DNA from: Desmodesmus armatus
Lineage: Eukaryota; Chlorophyta; Chlorophyceae; Sphaeropleales; Scenedesmaceae
DNA: 64,000 bases
Direction of reading: 5' to 3'
Assembly: GCA_007449985.2 (NCBI GenBank)
Contig: VIIQ02000218.1
Span: 62,001 to 126,000, forward strand
This document shows positions 1 through 11,951 of this stretch, piece after piece. The translations under genes and the position numbers were made by a program. The first letter of the stretch is position 1; each line of letters starts with the position of its first letter. Below the pieces are notes generated by a model, which did no database searches, was not told the origin of the DNA, and worked only from the letters and a program-made list of their open reading frames with translations.

Positions 1-3000
1 GCTGCCGCTGGTGCGGTGTCTGCAGCAGCAGCTGCGACAGCGGCGACAGCAGCAGCAGCGTACCAGGGCGGTGTGTTCCATGATCCTGGGCAGCAGCAGG
101 CTGTCATCCAGGGTGCTGCTGCTGCTGTTGGGCCACTGGCAGGCTCAGGCCCTGCTGACAAGCCGCTGGCAGGCTCAACAGGGCACCTCAGGGATCCTGC
201 AGCTGCTGCTGGGCCAGCATCAACAGCAGCTGAGCTGAAACAGCAGCTGCTGATGGCTCTGAGTCATATGAAGCAGTGCACCCAGCAGCTGATTCAGCTC
301 CAGGCCAACCATGCTAGCACCGCAGATGTGCAGCAGGCCGTAGAACAGCTGAAGCAAGCAAGACAAAACCACAGCGAGCTCCAGCACCTGCTGAAAGCAG
401 CTCAGCAGCAGCAGCAGCAGCAGCAGGACCAGCAGCTGCATGCAATGCAGATGCCGCCGCCTCCTCCGCGTCGGCAGCAGCAGCAAGTCACATCAGGCGC
501 AGCAGCGCAGCAGCAGCAGCAACAGCAGCAGCAGGGGTCGGCGGGCGCTACTGTCCGATCGCCCAATGCTGCTGTGCCGCAAGCAGCACCTGGACAGCAG
601 CAGCAGGGGTTGGGAGGGGCTACTGGTCGATCGGCTGCACCCGTGCGGCAGCAGCACGACGTGTCAGGCGCGGCGGCAGCAGCAGCGCCCAATGCTGCTG
701 TGCCGCAAGCAGCACCTGGACAGCAGCAGCAGGGGTTGGGAGGGGCTGGTCGATCGGCTGCACCCGTGCGGCAGCAGCACGACGTGTCAGGCGCGGCGGC
801 AGCAGCAGCGCCCAATGCTGCTGTGCCGCAAGCAGCACCTGGACAGCAGCAGCAGGGGTTGGGAGGGGCCACTGGTCGATCGGCTGCACCCGTGCTGCAG
901 CAGCATGACGTGTCAGGCGCGGCAGCAGCAGCAGCAGCAGTGCCTGATGCTGCTGTGCCGCAAGCAGTGCCTGGACAGCAGCAACAGCAGCAGGGGGTGG
1001 CAGGCGCTGCGGCAGCAGCAGCTGCGGGCTCTGCTGGTGAGCAACCAGCTCCACCCATGCAGCAGCAGGGGGCAGCAGGCGCTGCAGGAGCAGCTGCTGA
1101 TGAAGACGATGACGTTGACGGCATTCCTTGGGATGTCGTGCAGATGCACAGCGAGGAGGTCATTTCGTTTGTGCGTGATCTGTTTGCGGGAGGTGTCTCA
1201 GCAGCTGATAGGCAGTACATCCTTCGGTTCCTGCGCTGCGACTACTCCCGTGACCCTCACGGCTGCAGCTCCCAGGCTTGCTGGTTCTGGAGTCACCTGC
1301 AGAAAATAGTCAGGCAGCAGCACATGAAGGAGCAGCTCACCTTCCGCGCCGCGTATGCGGGCAACAAGAAGCTGCAAGAGGGCGCCTACGTCGCGTTGTG
1401 GCTGAACGCGCTGGGCTCCCTGCACGTGGACGTGTCAGGCAACCTGGACCTAGACGGGCCCGTGGGTACAGCCTTGCAAGCGCTCATGGACGCCGTAGTC
1501 AAGACGTGCAGGCCTGGCGAACAGCCCACTGTCAGCATTCGTGCCCTGTCAGCGCGCAGCTTTCAGCCAGAGGATGTGCCGAAAACCACTGACCTCCGGG
1601 TGGACGGCAAGGCTGTCACAGGCGGCGAGGTCGTCAAGCTGGCTGTCACGCTGATCTTCAAGTGGTTCTCAGTAGCCCTGGAGAATGGGCAGCGTCACCC
1701 TGGTAGGTGCACTCCGCATCATGCTACGTAGCTGGCCTGCTCACGTCCCTGGGCCAGCATGCCTTTGTCATGCCACCATACGGTCCAACACATCACTGCT
1801 GCAGTGGGGAAAGGGGTGCAGTGGGGACGTGTTGACTGTGGTGCGGTCACACATGCTCCCCGCGCCCATCACAGCATAATCTATGGCACTGTTGAGTGCT
1901 GTGAAATGTGTTCACCTTTGCTCTCATACCACATTCGCTGTGTCGTCTCTCCTCTGCACAAATGTCTGCTCCGCTTGTTCCGTCACAGTTGCTGAGTGTA
2001 CCGGGTGATCACCATGCGCTTAGAAGATCGGTTCATGTTGACTTCCATACAACATCTGCTACGCTGTCCATCCTCACAATGTTTCATGTGCAGGTGTGCC
2101 AGGTGGCGACTGCGCACTAGGCACATGCCCTGCCTCCCAGGCTGACCCTCTTGAGATCCTGACGGCTAAGGAGTACCCACTGCGGCACCGCTGCAAGTCC
2201 TGCCAGCCGTGGAGGACAGCTCGCTATGTACCTGATTTCATCACACCGTTCCAGCCAACTCAGGTAAACCGGTAGAAAGGTTGGTCGGGGTGGGGTGTGT
2301 GTAGGGGGGGGGGGGCTGCACCAAAAGACGGGATACTGCTGTTGCGTTTGCGGGCAGCATCTCACCTTCAAACTCCCTCTCTTGAGCTGTTCATGTTGGG
2401 AGCCGGCAAGGTGCTGCCATTAAGGATGGTATTGCGCTTCCTCAACCGTGGACTTGTTTTTCTTGGATGTGCTATGCATATGCTGAGGGTTGTTTCAGGT
2501 GTAGTTGCACAGTCTCCAGTCATGTTTTTGCGCTGACATTTCAAGGGCGGCTAGAAATGCTTTTGCTGCTGCTGCTACAGCACTGTATCCCTGAGGCTTG
2601 TGCATTTGGTTTTTCTTGATGAAAATGGTGATGACAGGAGCCCTTATCGTTGCCTGCTAAGTGCCTCCTTGAGTGCCTGCTGTTGCTATTTTGGGGTATT
2701 CATTGGCACTACTTTGGGGATACATATGGTACCGGCTTGTGGAGTATGGGGTATCACATTTATGATTGTATTCATATAATGTTGCACACATCATGTACAT
2801 ATATGTTTAAACACATATGGACATGTTCATGTTAATAGCATAACATAGTGTTGTGCCATCAGATTCAGAGCGTTGCGCACTTGCCACGATATTGTTACAT
2901 CTCTGGGGTTTAGGTTTTACTGTCAGCTTACTGCTATAAGGTCTCACATATTAGTGTTGTCAACACCTTTCTGGTCTTGGAAGGCTGTAGTTGATAGTGC

Positions 3001-5959
3001 TGCTGTGTGAAGCAAGCCCAGCCAGGCTGCTCTCAACAGAGTTCAGATCCTACTACTGCCTCCATCTCAGCCGCCCTGATTTGTGGCTTTGCATGGTCAG
3101 TGCCGCAAGCATGAAACATCAGGTTCACTGCAAATGAGGTGGACTCACCGCCCCCTTCTCTACGGTATGAATATTAAACACCCCCCCCCCCCTGCCCTGA
3201 ATCTTGGAATGCCAATCCAGATTATTTGTCCCTCTCTTGTATATGCTGCTTTGTGTATAGGTTACCCTGACGCCTGGCGTGGCGTACTTGAATTGGTGCC
3301 TTGGCCATGCAGAGGGCCTTTTGGCTGCAGGCACTGCTGGAGCCGCAGAGGATGGTGAGGGGGAGGATGCAGCAAGTGGCGCAGAGGGCGGCGCAGAGGG
3401 GCACACAGAGGGTGGCGCAGAGGGTGGCGCAGCGGATGATGCAGAAGGGGACGCAGAGGGGGACAAACTCATCAGGCGGCTAGGTAGACGCTGCATGTTT
3501 GATTCAGTGCTTGCGAATGCACCCCCTGAGGCCCCAGCACTGATGGTTGGGTTCCTGAAGCAAGCCCTACAGCAGGTTGATGATGCAGTCATGGGGCGGC
3601 CGCGCAAAATTCGCCCACCTGCATCTGATGGGGCAGCAGACGGGTGGCGGGGCTTGTTCGATGGTGCAGACGAGGCAGGGGTTACGGGAGGTGAGGGCGG
3701 TGAGGGGTCTGCTTCAGACGGTGAGATCAGTGACATCGGGCATGATGATGGTGATGAGGTACCCCGATCACAAGCACGCGGGGCGCGTGGTGGACGTGGT
3801 CGCGGAAGAGGTAGGGGTAGGGGAGGCCGCAGGGGTGCCTCCAACAGCGCCGGGGGCCGGGGTAGGGGCAGGGGGGGCGGCGGCCTCGCACGCACAGGGG
3901 GCGGACGTAGGAACACAGCAGGGGCCGGTCACGGCAGGGCTGTTGACCGCGGTGTGCAGCCGCTGCACATGCAGCAACAAGGGCCATCAATCCCATCGCC
4001 TGGTAGTATGCAGCAGCAACAGCAGGATGACAGCATCAACCTGCAGCCACAGCCACCACCAGATGGCATGCAGCGGCAGAGGGCTGAAGAAGCCTCTCGT
4101 GCGTGTCCGCAACAGCAGCAAAGGCCTGCAGGTGCAGCTGCTGTGGCGAGTCAGCAGCGGCAGGAGAGGACTGGAGTTGCTGCTGGCTGTGAGCGGCAGC
4201 ATCAGCAGGACAGCGGTGATGCCCCCGTTGCTGCAAGCCCGCAGCGGCAGCAGCAGCTGCCGCAGCAGCAGCAGGGGCAGGTGGATGCAGCCGCTGCTGA
4301 AGGCCTGCAGCAGCAACGGCAGGTGGATGCAGCCGCTACTGAAGGCTTGCAGCAGCAGAGGCAGGTGGATGCAGCCGCTGCTGCAGGCCTGCAGCAGCAG
4401 GGGCAGGTGGATGCAGCCGCTGCTGAAGGCCTGCAGCAGCAGCAGGGGCATGCAGATGGGCCAGGTGCTGTAAGTAGGCTGCTGCAGCAGCGGCAGCGGC
4501 AGCAGCATATGTCTGGACATGCTGCCACTGCAGATAGTCCACAGCTGCAGCAGCAGACGCCTCCGGGTGCAGGTGCAGGCAAAGCCGCTGGTACCCGCCA
4601 GCAACAGCAGCAGCCGACATCTGTTGCTGCAGATGAGGCTCGGGAGCTCGTCAACTCCTCGGCCGCAGGTATGTGATCTGTGTGAGGAACCACTTCCATG
4701 CAATTTGGTGAAAGGCCGTTTGCAGTGTCTTGTAGGTCAAGATAACATCATCATGTACATGTTGGCCTTCCTCTACCCTCCATATTATTTGGACATGCTG
4801 GCCTTGTTGCTGCATGGGAGGGGTTATGTAGTTGGCCAGTAGAGTCGATGAGCACCCCCTCTGAGCCGCAAATGCTTGTTTGATACTTTGCCTGCTGCTG
4901 CTACTGCCCACGGCCTGTGCTGCTTTCGTGTCACTTGTGTTGACGCGTTATATTTGTGCTGCCTTGTATGTATGCTGCCGTGTATAATGAACTGCAGATC
5001 TGGCTGCCCTGTTGATTGATGCAGCCTTGGGCCCTTCTGCAGCACCTGCACCCCCGCCACGGAGCCAGGCTGATGCGCCCACTGGTGCAGGTGGGGTTTC
5101 ACTTTTTCAAAAGCTTTTGGCGGATTATCTAGACTGTCTCAATGGCATGGCGTGTGTGCGCATGCATATACTAATTTAGACTGTCCTAATGACATGGCGT
5201 TTGTGCACACATGTCTACACGCATCCTGACTCACACTGTGTTTGTGACACGGAACCCATCTTGCGCACACAAGAAAAGATTGCGTTGATATGTGTCATGT
5301 TTCTTCTTTGCTTGCCTACAGGCCGGGGCAGCCCAGGCGGTCGCAAGGCACCCAAGGGTAGCAACAAGCAGCGGCCAGTGCCTCAATGCGAAGGCGGCCC
5401 AGAAGCGGCAGCGCAGGCAGCATGATGTCAGCTCGGCTTCAACTTCGGCAGCAGCGGCAGCACCTGCTGATCCACTTCAGGTAGCGGCAGACAGCAGCAT
5501 TCAGAGACGGCCGAGACGGGCAGCTGCAGCTATCGCCACTGTTGTTATGTCTGAGGCGGCAGAATTGGATGCGCAGGAGGAGCAAGCGCAGCAGGAGCAA
5601 GCGCAGGAGCAGCAAGCGCAGGAGCAGCACACAAGCACAGACGCCTGCAAGCGCATGCGCACAGGTACATACAGGCCTTTGGTCAGGGTGTTCAGGCACT
5701 TTAGGGGTTTCAAGTGTTGCAGCATTGTATGTCAGCTGACATCTTGTGCGGGTGCACCTGACCGCATGCATACTTGACGCCGGCCAAGCTGCTGTTATTC
5801 AGTCAGTTGGCTTGTGATTGACAACATCATATCGTGCTGGTCTGTTGTTTTTGTGCAGAGCATGTCGGGAACACTGGCAAGGTGGTTGCGCCTCCTTCAG
5901 GACCCAACCCCTGTGCAGACGGCGGCGGTCGGGGCGCAGGCCCAACACAGCAGGGCTGA
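1..5959 (+). CDS. Gln/Ala/Gly-rich protein with CCCH-like finger and RGG tract (5' end missing)
   Basis: The family is not recognised. The frame is open from base 1, so the true start lies outside the window. Proposed exons are 1-1702, 2094-2263, 3261-4668, 4998-5090, 5332-5664 and 5859-5959; all junction phases agree and the frame ends at TGA 5957-5959. The visible product is about 1268 residues. It contains polyQ/polyA segments, a 42-residue tandem repeat near 562-940, then a more globular part with a finger-like C-x8-C-x4-C-x4-H pattern around 1228-1290. Exon 2 has a second Cys/His cluster (H-x-C-x2-C). Exon 3 has an acidic Gly/Ala stretch, an RGG/RG-rich tract near 3775-3925 and a 14-residue Gln/Ala repeat near 4278-4445. 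RGG plus a CCCH-like finger suggests nucleic-acid binding, which is inference only. The exon 5 acceptor is ambiguous between two nearby AGs; the downstream one keeps the frame. Confidence 0.55.
562..942 (+). repeat. Coding minisatellite, about 126-nt unit, three copies plus a partial
   Basis: Units beginning CCCAATGCTGCTGTGCCGCA start at 562, 688 and 811, and a diverged unit (CCTGATGCTGCTG...) starts near 942. Spacings are 126, 123 and 131 nt, all close to multiples of three. Each unit encodes an Ala/Gln/Gly module of about 42 residues containing GQQQQGLGG and RQQHDVSG. Copy 2 lacks one codon (Thr). The near identity points to recent expansion or homogenisation. Confidence 0.85.
4278..4445 (+). 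repeat. Coding 42-nt tandem repeat, four copies
   Basis: CAGGTGGATGCAGCCGCT starts at 4278, 4320, 4362 and 4404, an exact 42-nt period. Each unit encodes a 14-residue QVDAAAAEGLQQQR-type module. It lies inside the third exon of the Gln/Ala/Gly-rich gene. Confidence 0.85.
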
Positions 5960-8040
5960 TTGCTACCAGCAGCACATAAATATGTGAGTGCTGATGGATG
6001 CTGTCTAAAGCAATGTGAATGTGTGCTGTCTTCAGCATTGTCTGCATTGTAGCGTGCGTCTACGTGCATGTGCTGTCGGTGTGTGTGTGGGGGGGGGGGG
6101 CTGCCTGCGTGCGTGCATTCATGCGTGTGTTTATTTGTCTATGTGTTTGCATGGAGGTGGAGAGGGATTGCAAAGCATCTCGTGCAAACAAATCAGACAA
6201 GTATTCTATGTTGAATGTCGAAATTGACAGGTTTATGAAGGCCGAAGTGTGGTGCGCAACCTTCAACAGAGACAATGCTGCCCTCTGCGGGTGACCTTGT
6301 TCAAATCTGTCCTCATGCATCCACCCTGCAATGAACAGTTGGCTTGCTGCTGCTGCCCCTGTGTGCTGGCTGGTGTCTGCAGGTTGGCTGCCCAACTACG
6401 TAGGCATGCAGGCGCTGTCGACGCTGGCGCAGCGGATCACAAGTAACACCACGATTGCAGTTGATGCAACGTGTTTTTTGACTGGAGTGCGTCGTGGACA
6501 GCAAGCAGATTGAAGGGCAGCTTTGGCAGTTGGTGCAGTATGAGCACGTTGCTTGTGGGGGTCGGTGGGTTGTGTCAGGATGCAGGTTATGGCCTGCATG
6601 CTTTGTTTTGTGGAGGCGACGGGTGTGGTCAATACAGTCAGCATTGCAAGGTGCTCTTGGTCGGCAAGCGGGGCGCAGGCACAAACCTATACATGCGCTG
6701 CTGGTGCAGCCTGATTTCAGGGCGCAGGTGCGCAAGCAGCGGGTAATGCAGCTGCCTGCATCCCACATCAGGATTACATGTTGGGTCCATCGATGCGTGT
6801 GTGCGTGACCACTTGGGGCAGCAAGCACACTGCGCTAAACTGCGCCGCTTTGTGCAGGCTGGTTTGTCCAAGGGTGAAGCTGTGTTGTGTTGATGTGTGT
6901 CGGCGTTTGACAAGGTGCTGTGAGTTGTGTGCACCAATGGAGCAGAGTAGCCTCCAGATGTGGTGGTGGTTGCTGGCGGGCTTGCAGGTTGCTGAGTCTG
7001 CCTTTGCACATATGCTGAGGCATTTGCGCTTGCATTCTTGTCACTTGGAACCATCCAGGCATGGTTAGGAAGCCGCCCCTTCTTGCGCTTTGGGGCTATG
7101 AAGTGACCTCTTACCTCTCTGTTTGGAACCCTGCAATAGTCCCCGTTTACCAGTCAGCTGAGCAGCAGGCGCGATGCATTAGATGTGAGTTTGGAATGGC
7201 AAATCAGCATAAGGGTCTTAACCACCCAAGCCCTGACCCTCATCCAGCGCCTGTTGTTCTTTTGACTTTGGGGGGTGGGAAGGTTGTTACGAGTGGATAT
7301 TGTCATTGCTGGGTGGCACTCTTCTGTGACGGGGTCAATTGCATGGCAGTCAGCCAGTCGGTGTTGTTGCCACACATGTAACATGATTCTGGGCGGCATG
7401 GCAAACTTCCGGCGTGCGGCTTCAAAGACGGACCAGTTTGCAGCATTATCGGCCTCTTTGAAGCGCACTGACCAGTGATTACTGCTGTAGCAGATGTTAG
7501 ATCATACAGACTTGCCACAAGTAGTGGGGGTCGCTCAGTTATGCAATCCTTCTGCTGGTGGCAAGCGTGAGTGCATCTGGAAGCGATGGGGCTTGGCATG
7601 GTATGCAGCGGTACATATACATTCAGATGGCCAACTGCATGGTACATGTAGCGGCAATCAGCCACAGGGCAAAAGAGCCCCTTGCCACTGACGCACAAGT
7701 CCAGATTTGCGCCCGTCAGTATTGTTGTCCATACACACCAGCAATGCTTATAGGCAGTTTCAAGGGGCTGCCATACCTGCTGAGAAAACATGCACAAAGT
7801 TTGCTAATATGTTGTAACTGTATGGGTATGGGGGTTTGTGAATGTGTGCTGGCCTGATGGTGTGATTGCCAAAGCAGTGGTGGAGGAATGCATGTGGGGT
7901 CTTGGTTGTCTCTGGCTGTGCTACGGTCAGCACATGGTATGTTGACAACCAAATGCTGGGGCACTCGGAGCAGGTTTGAACGCATAGAGCGTCCCGTCAT
8001 AGTGTGACGTGGAAATCGTTGTGCAAGCTGCTGGGTTGCC
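5960..8040. other. Gene-poor stretch with exon-like fragments
   Basis: No complete gene can be assembled here. Short open stretches look coding in composition: 5862-5988 in the frame starting with ATG at 5862, 6385-6513, 6494-6790 and 6790-6893 on the + strand. They sit in different frames without clean splice pairs. They may be remnants of a mobile-element gene or diverged exons. A run of nine or more G occurs near 6089-6100. Confidence 0.3.
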
Positions 8041-8072
8041 GGCAGGACATACCCACCGAATACTTGGGGATT

Positions 8073-8144
8073 GGTGGGCCTCCAGCCAGCGCCGTTTCCT
8101 GCCAACCTAATCTTGGCAGGAACCTTCAATGTTGGAGGCCCACC
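8073..8144. repeat. Nested inverted repeat (two-stage hairpin)
   Basis: An outer 12-bp arm GGTGGGCCTCCA (8073-8084) pairs perfectly with TGGAGGCCCACC (8133-8144). An inner 10-bp arm TTCCTGCCAA (8096-8105) pairs with TTGGCAGGAA (8113-8122) around a 7-nt loop. A further palindrome TTTCCTGCAGGAAA lies just downstream near 8169-8182. This could be a small foldback element or an RNA hairpin source. Confidence 0.7.
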
Positions 8145-9400
8145 AGTCGCAGCCCACCAGTGCCGGAGGGTTTCCTGCAGGAAAAGTGCTTGTGTGTGAG
8201 TGCGATGGGTTGGCAGCATTTTTTTGCCTGAAGGTAAGACAACACCGCCAGGGGGCGGCTGGAGTGGGGGTGGTGTGCACAGGGTTGCACTGTGACCAAC
8301 GTGACATGCAGGCGGGTAGATGCTGCACACACTACAGACCACACCAGCTAAGCAACCTTTCAGGCCGGCCGCTTCCTGCCAAGATTGATACCCTTTCACA
8401 GGGGGTTCTTCTAGGTGTGGGCTGGTGCATTTGTGCATCCGATGGGCCATGCGGAACACACAGACAAACGGTAATTAGCCCCAGTGGCGCACTTTGCCCA
8501 ACTGAGGTGACAGGCGGTGTACCCATCGATTGCACTAGCATCCTGTAGCAGAGTGCGCAGGGCCTAGTGTGAGTAGTGGGTGATGCGCAGCATGTGACCC
8601 ACCGTGGAAGCCTGTAGGTCATGAGGTGATCAGCAAGGCTGACCATGCCGTAATAAGACCGCAAATCACTGCTTGCTATGCTGGTTATAGTGACGTGCTG
8701 ACACATTCTGCCAGGTGCATACTCACTGCATCATCTCCCAATAGTCAGCCAGGCCTGCTTCTGGGTTAGGACCTATGCTGCCTATGGCAAGGCGACACGG
8801 TCAGCGTGTTAGCGCAGAACCAGTGCAGCTGGCGTGTACAAACTGCATCAGCAAACCTGCCCTGAGCCTTGGACATGCTGCCAGCACTTGAAGTGACCTC
8901 AGCTTGGCAAATAGCTATGATGTCACACTGCCCAGGCACTACCTGCAGGGTGGAAGGGATTCCCACATGTTCTTGGTCTGGCTGGCTTGTGCTGCCATCA
9001 GACTCCTTGTGCTGTTAGTTGACACGCAAGTCAGCTGCATACAGCTACAAGGTATTGCAGGATGGCGCGGCTGCCCGATCACTCTTTCAGAATTGGCTCA
9101 ACCAACCAATTAAACCAATTGAACGAGGCCTTAGCCCTACAAGGCCTTACTCCATTCACAAGGGTTGGCAGGCTGCCCTGATCAAGTAGAGCATCATCTA
9201 GGGTGGTCGGACCCTCAGCAGGCCCTTACTGATACTGCTTAGGCAAGGCGGCCATGGCTAGCCGCTCTAGTCATGACTGGCTATGGTCAACTTGTATCTG
9301 AGATACATATGACTGTTCGGTGTGCAGGCAGTGGTGTGGTTCTTGCAATGACCGCATACAAGCAGCATGTGCAGCTTGAAGGTTCATGATGCCTCCCACC

Positions 9401-9402
<2 letters not shown>

Positions 9403-9440
<38 letters not shown>
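9403..9440. repeat. (AC)19 dinucleotide microsatellite
   Basis: Thirty-eight uninterrupted bases of AC repeats lie between TT and TGTGCG. There is no coding context. Confidence 0.95.
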
Positions 9441-9442
<2 letters not shown>

Positions 9443-9690
9443 TGCGATTCACACACCTATGATAGGTGATTGCGGGTGTTCGACCAGTGAGGAATGAGGG
9501 GGCGATGCAGGAGCTCACCATACGCCTACATGTACACAGCCCCTGTGGAGCGCCAGCTATGAAAATGCTACAATGCTGCAATTCTGCTGGATTTGAGCCA
9601 TCTGTCGCACACACTTGCTCTGACACTCAAAATGGTGGAGGCTTTGCCAATGCGGCATCACCTGTGGGTGTTTACCAGCAACTGCTGCAT

Positions 9691-9930
9691 GTTCAGGGAC
9701 AGCAAAAATGCTGTCAGCGATAGCTGCAACCCCCTTGCGCACCCCCATTATGCCGCAAGTACCGGCATGGACAGTACTCAGTGGTTCAGGTGGTTGCACT
9801 GCACAACACACAGACAGCTCGTGTGACAGCGAATTATCATTACTCAACTGTTCAGGGACAGCAAAAGTGATGTGCGCGAGAGCTGCAACCCCCTTGCGCA
9901 CCCCTTATACGCCGCAAGTGTTGGCATGGA
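9691..9930. repeat. Pair of diverged 81-nt direct repeats
   Basis: Copy 1 (9691-9771) and copy 2 (9850-9930) both begin GTTCAGGGACAGCAAAA and share GCTGCAACCCCCTTGCGCAC, GCCGCAAGT and GGCATGGA in the same order. The offset is 159 nt. They contain several substitutions and compensating one-base shifts. No coding potential is evident. Confidence 0.8.
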
Positions 9931-11739
9931 CTCATACCCAATGCGACAGCCGCAATTCATGGTGTTTGCCTAGGGCTGAAGCTTGCTGAACTTGTGGTTG
10001 CACAATTGTGCATTATAGGTATTGTGCATATGCCCGAGCTAATTGGAGGTTAAAGAGTTCACATGGCTGTTCCTGTGCAGGCAACAGTGTGCTTCTCGCA
10101 GTCCCCAAAAGCAGCATGTGTTACTTGAAGGCCGGCGACCCCCACTTGTGTCATTTGCTCAGTGAGGGTTGGACCTGCATGAAGGCCCGCTAAAGGACCA
10201 TTACTTTGAAACTGGAAACATGTTCGTGCTCACTTCTCACGCATGGTTTTTTATGCTACCATGCATGCATGTATGTATGCATGAGAACTGCAAGCGCATG
10301 TCCAGTGAACATGGTGTGCCAGGATCCACCCCGTGGGTGCCACAGTAGACAGTTGCTGTGCATTGAGATCGGCTGTGTGCGTATTCTGATTGTTGAACGT
10401 AGTTGAGGGCCCAGCCACTGCGCTATGGTGACCGCAGCAAGTGAGTGAACAAGCATTTAGATGAGGTCACTCAACTGAGTGATCCATTTATTCCAGGGCA
10501 GTTGCAAACCACCACAAAGTGACTGCATATATGCACCTCATACAGCAATTCATTGCCCTACCAGTCAAAGAGGTACTTAACCTGGCTGGTTACCTGGCTT
10601 AGAGGGACTCTACTTGACAGTAACCTGCAGGTAAACCTTAACCTGTGCTGAAGTGGGTAACTTGACTGGGTTTTGACAGGTTTTGAACCGATAACCTGGT
10701 TTGACAGGTTGTTGTCAAGTAACCGCCAGCATGCAGATTGCCTTGGCATCTTGACTCACCAATATGCCTATCCATGTACTGCTTTGCCAACACACACTTC
10801 TGGTTATTCAGCTGAGGACCCCATGCAAGTGGCCTGTGCCGAAGCCCTCAATCAAACCTCCCAACATGCAAAGTCAGGGCATAGCAGAGTCAGCTACTTG
10901 AGCTGCTAGGAGCTACGTAGTTCAAGCTGTGTACAGCTTCGGTCTTGGCAAACGTAGGTGTACTTACAATGGTGACTATACGTGCCGATTGGCTGCCAGC
11001 AAGGCACTCGCATGAACTCACACACATGAAACAGCATGCAAAGCTGCCCACCTGGGCTACCTGCCACCAATGCACCGTGCGGTGCCTGCAGGCACTGCTG
11101 ACGCTTTAACAAGTACAAAGTGTGCCAGAGCCTGCCGGCGGGCACACCGCTATCCAAGCCTGTGCCTGCAACACTCTGACACACCGCTCCACCAGCCCAG
11201 CTGACTGATGACCAGCGGCAGACACCCTCTGGCGGTGTTGACGCAACGCTACTTGACAAGAACAGAGTGGCAGCACTTGCAAGTTCGTCAGCAAGCTTCA
11301 CGTACTGAAAGAGCAACGCACCACAACAACAGTTCGAGACATGGCCTGTTAGGCCTCATTTACAACCCATCAGCATGTTCAATCATACAAGTCAAACCAT
11401 CATATAGGTCCGTGCACACAGACTATGTATGCTGAGCACATGTGCTGAGCGCACCTAAGTGAGGCAGCTGGGCCAACACATACAACACACAACACGCTGC
11501 TTCAAACGAGGATCCATCACCGGCATGACCCATGACAATAGTAGACAGGCCGATGCCACCTGGCTGCGACTGCCTCCACCTGCCAACTGCCAGTGTTGCC
11601 GCCACCAAGGTGCCAACCTGCAAAGTGACGCATGTACAAATTTGTCAATGGCCAGTCCTCCCATAGACAGCTACAACACCCTGTCCTTGCCACACGTTGC
11701 CTCATTACATGTGAGTGTCATTTGCATGGGATGCGACCA

Positions 11740-11779
11740 CCAATACGCTGTATGCACAACCAATACGCTGTATGCACAA
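11740..11779. repeat. 20-nt tandem duplication
   Basis: CCAATACGCTGTATGCACAA occurs twice head to tail at 11740-11759 and 11760-11779 without mismatch. Confidence 0.95.
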
Positions 11780-11951
11780 AGACTGGCTGCTGCCTTTGTG
11801 CCTTGGCCACACAACCAGCCACGGTAGCGTACATGTACATGCACGTCAGCTGATTGCAAGCGGACTGCAGCATAGAAGCTGTGATACGTCTGGATGCATG
11901 CATGCTGGAAATTCAGTAAAAGAACCTCACCCGTCACAAGGAACACGTCAA

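Larger units (their letters stand above)
8183..11950. other. Intergenic stretch, no gene recognised
   Basis: Open frames here are short and carry no motif I recognise. The stretch holds a dinucleotide repeat (9403-9440), a pair of 81-nt direct repeats (9691 and 9850), a block rich in ACCTG/CAGGT words (about 10570-10720) and a 20-nt tandem duplication (11740-11779). Confidence 0.5.

Noticed and set aside
402..1220. Long minus-strand open frame opposite the Gln/Ala-rich exon
   Set aside because: CAG/GCN repeats stay open on both strands; the Cys/Ala-rich translation is the mirror of the real repeats.
3125..3916. Pro/Ser-rich minus-strand frame opposite the RGG exon
   Set aside because: Antisense of a GC-rich Gly/Ala exon; phase-consistent exons exist only on the plus strand.
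7303..7797. Minus-strand open frame of 164 codons
   Set aside because: Cys and His are scattered without a pattern, there are no repeats or splice partners and no recognisable motif; probably chance.
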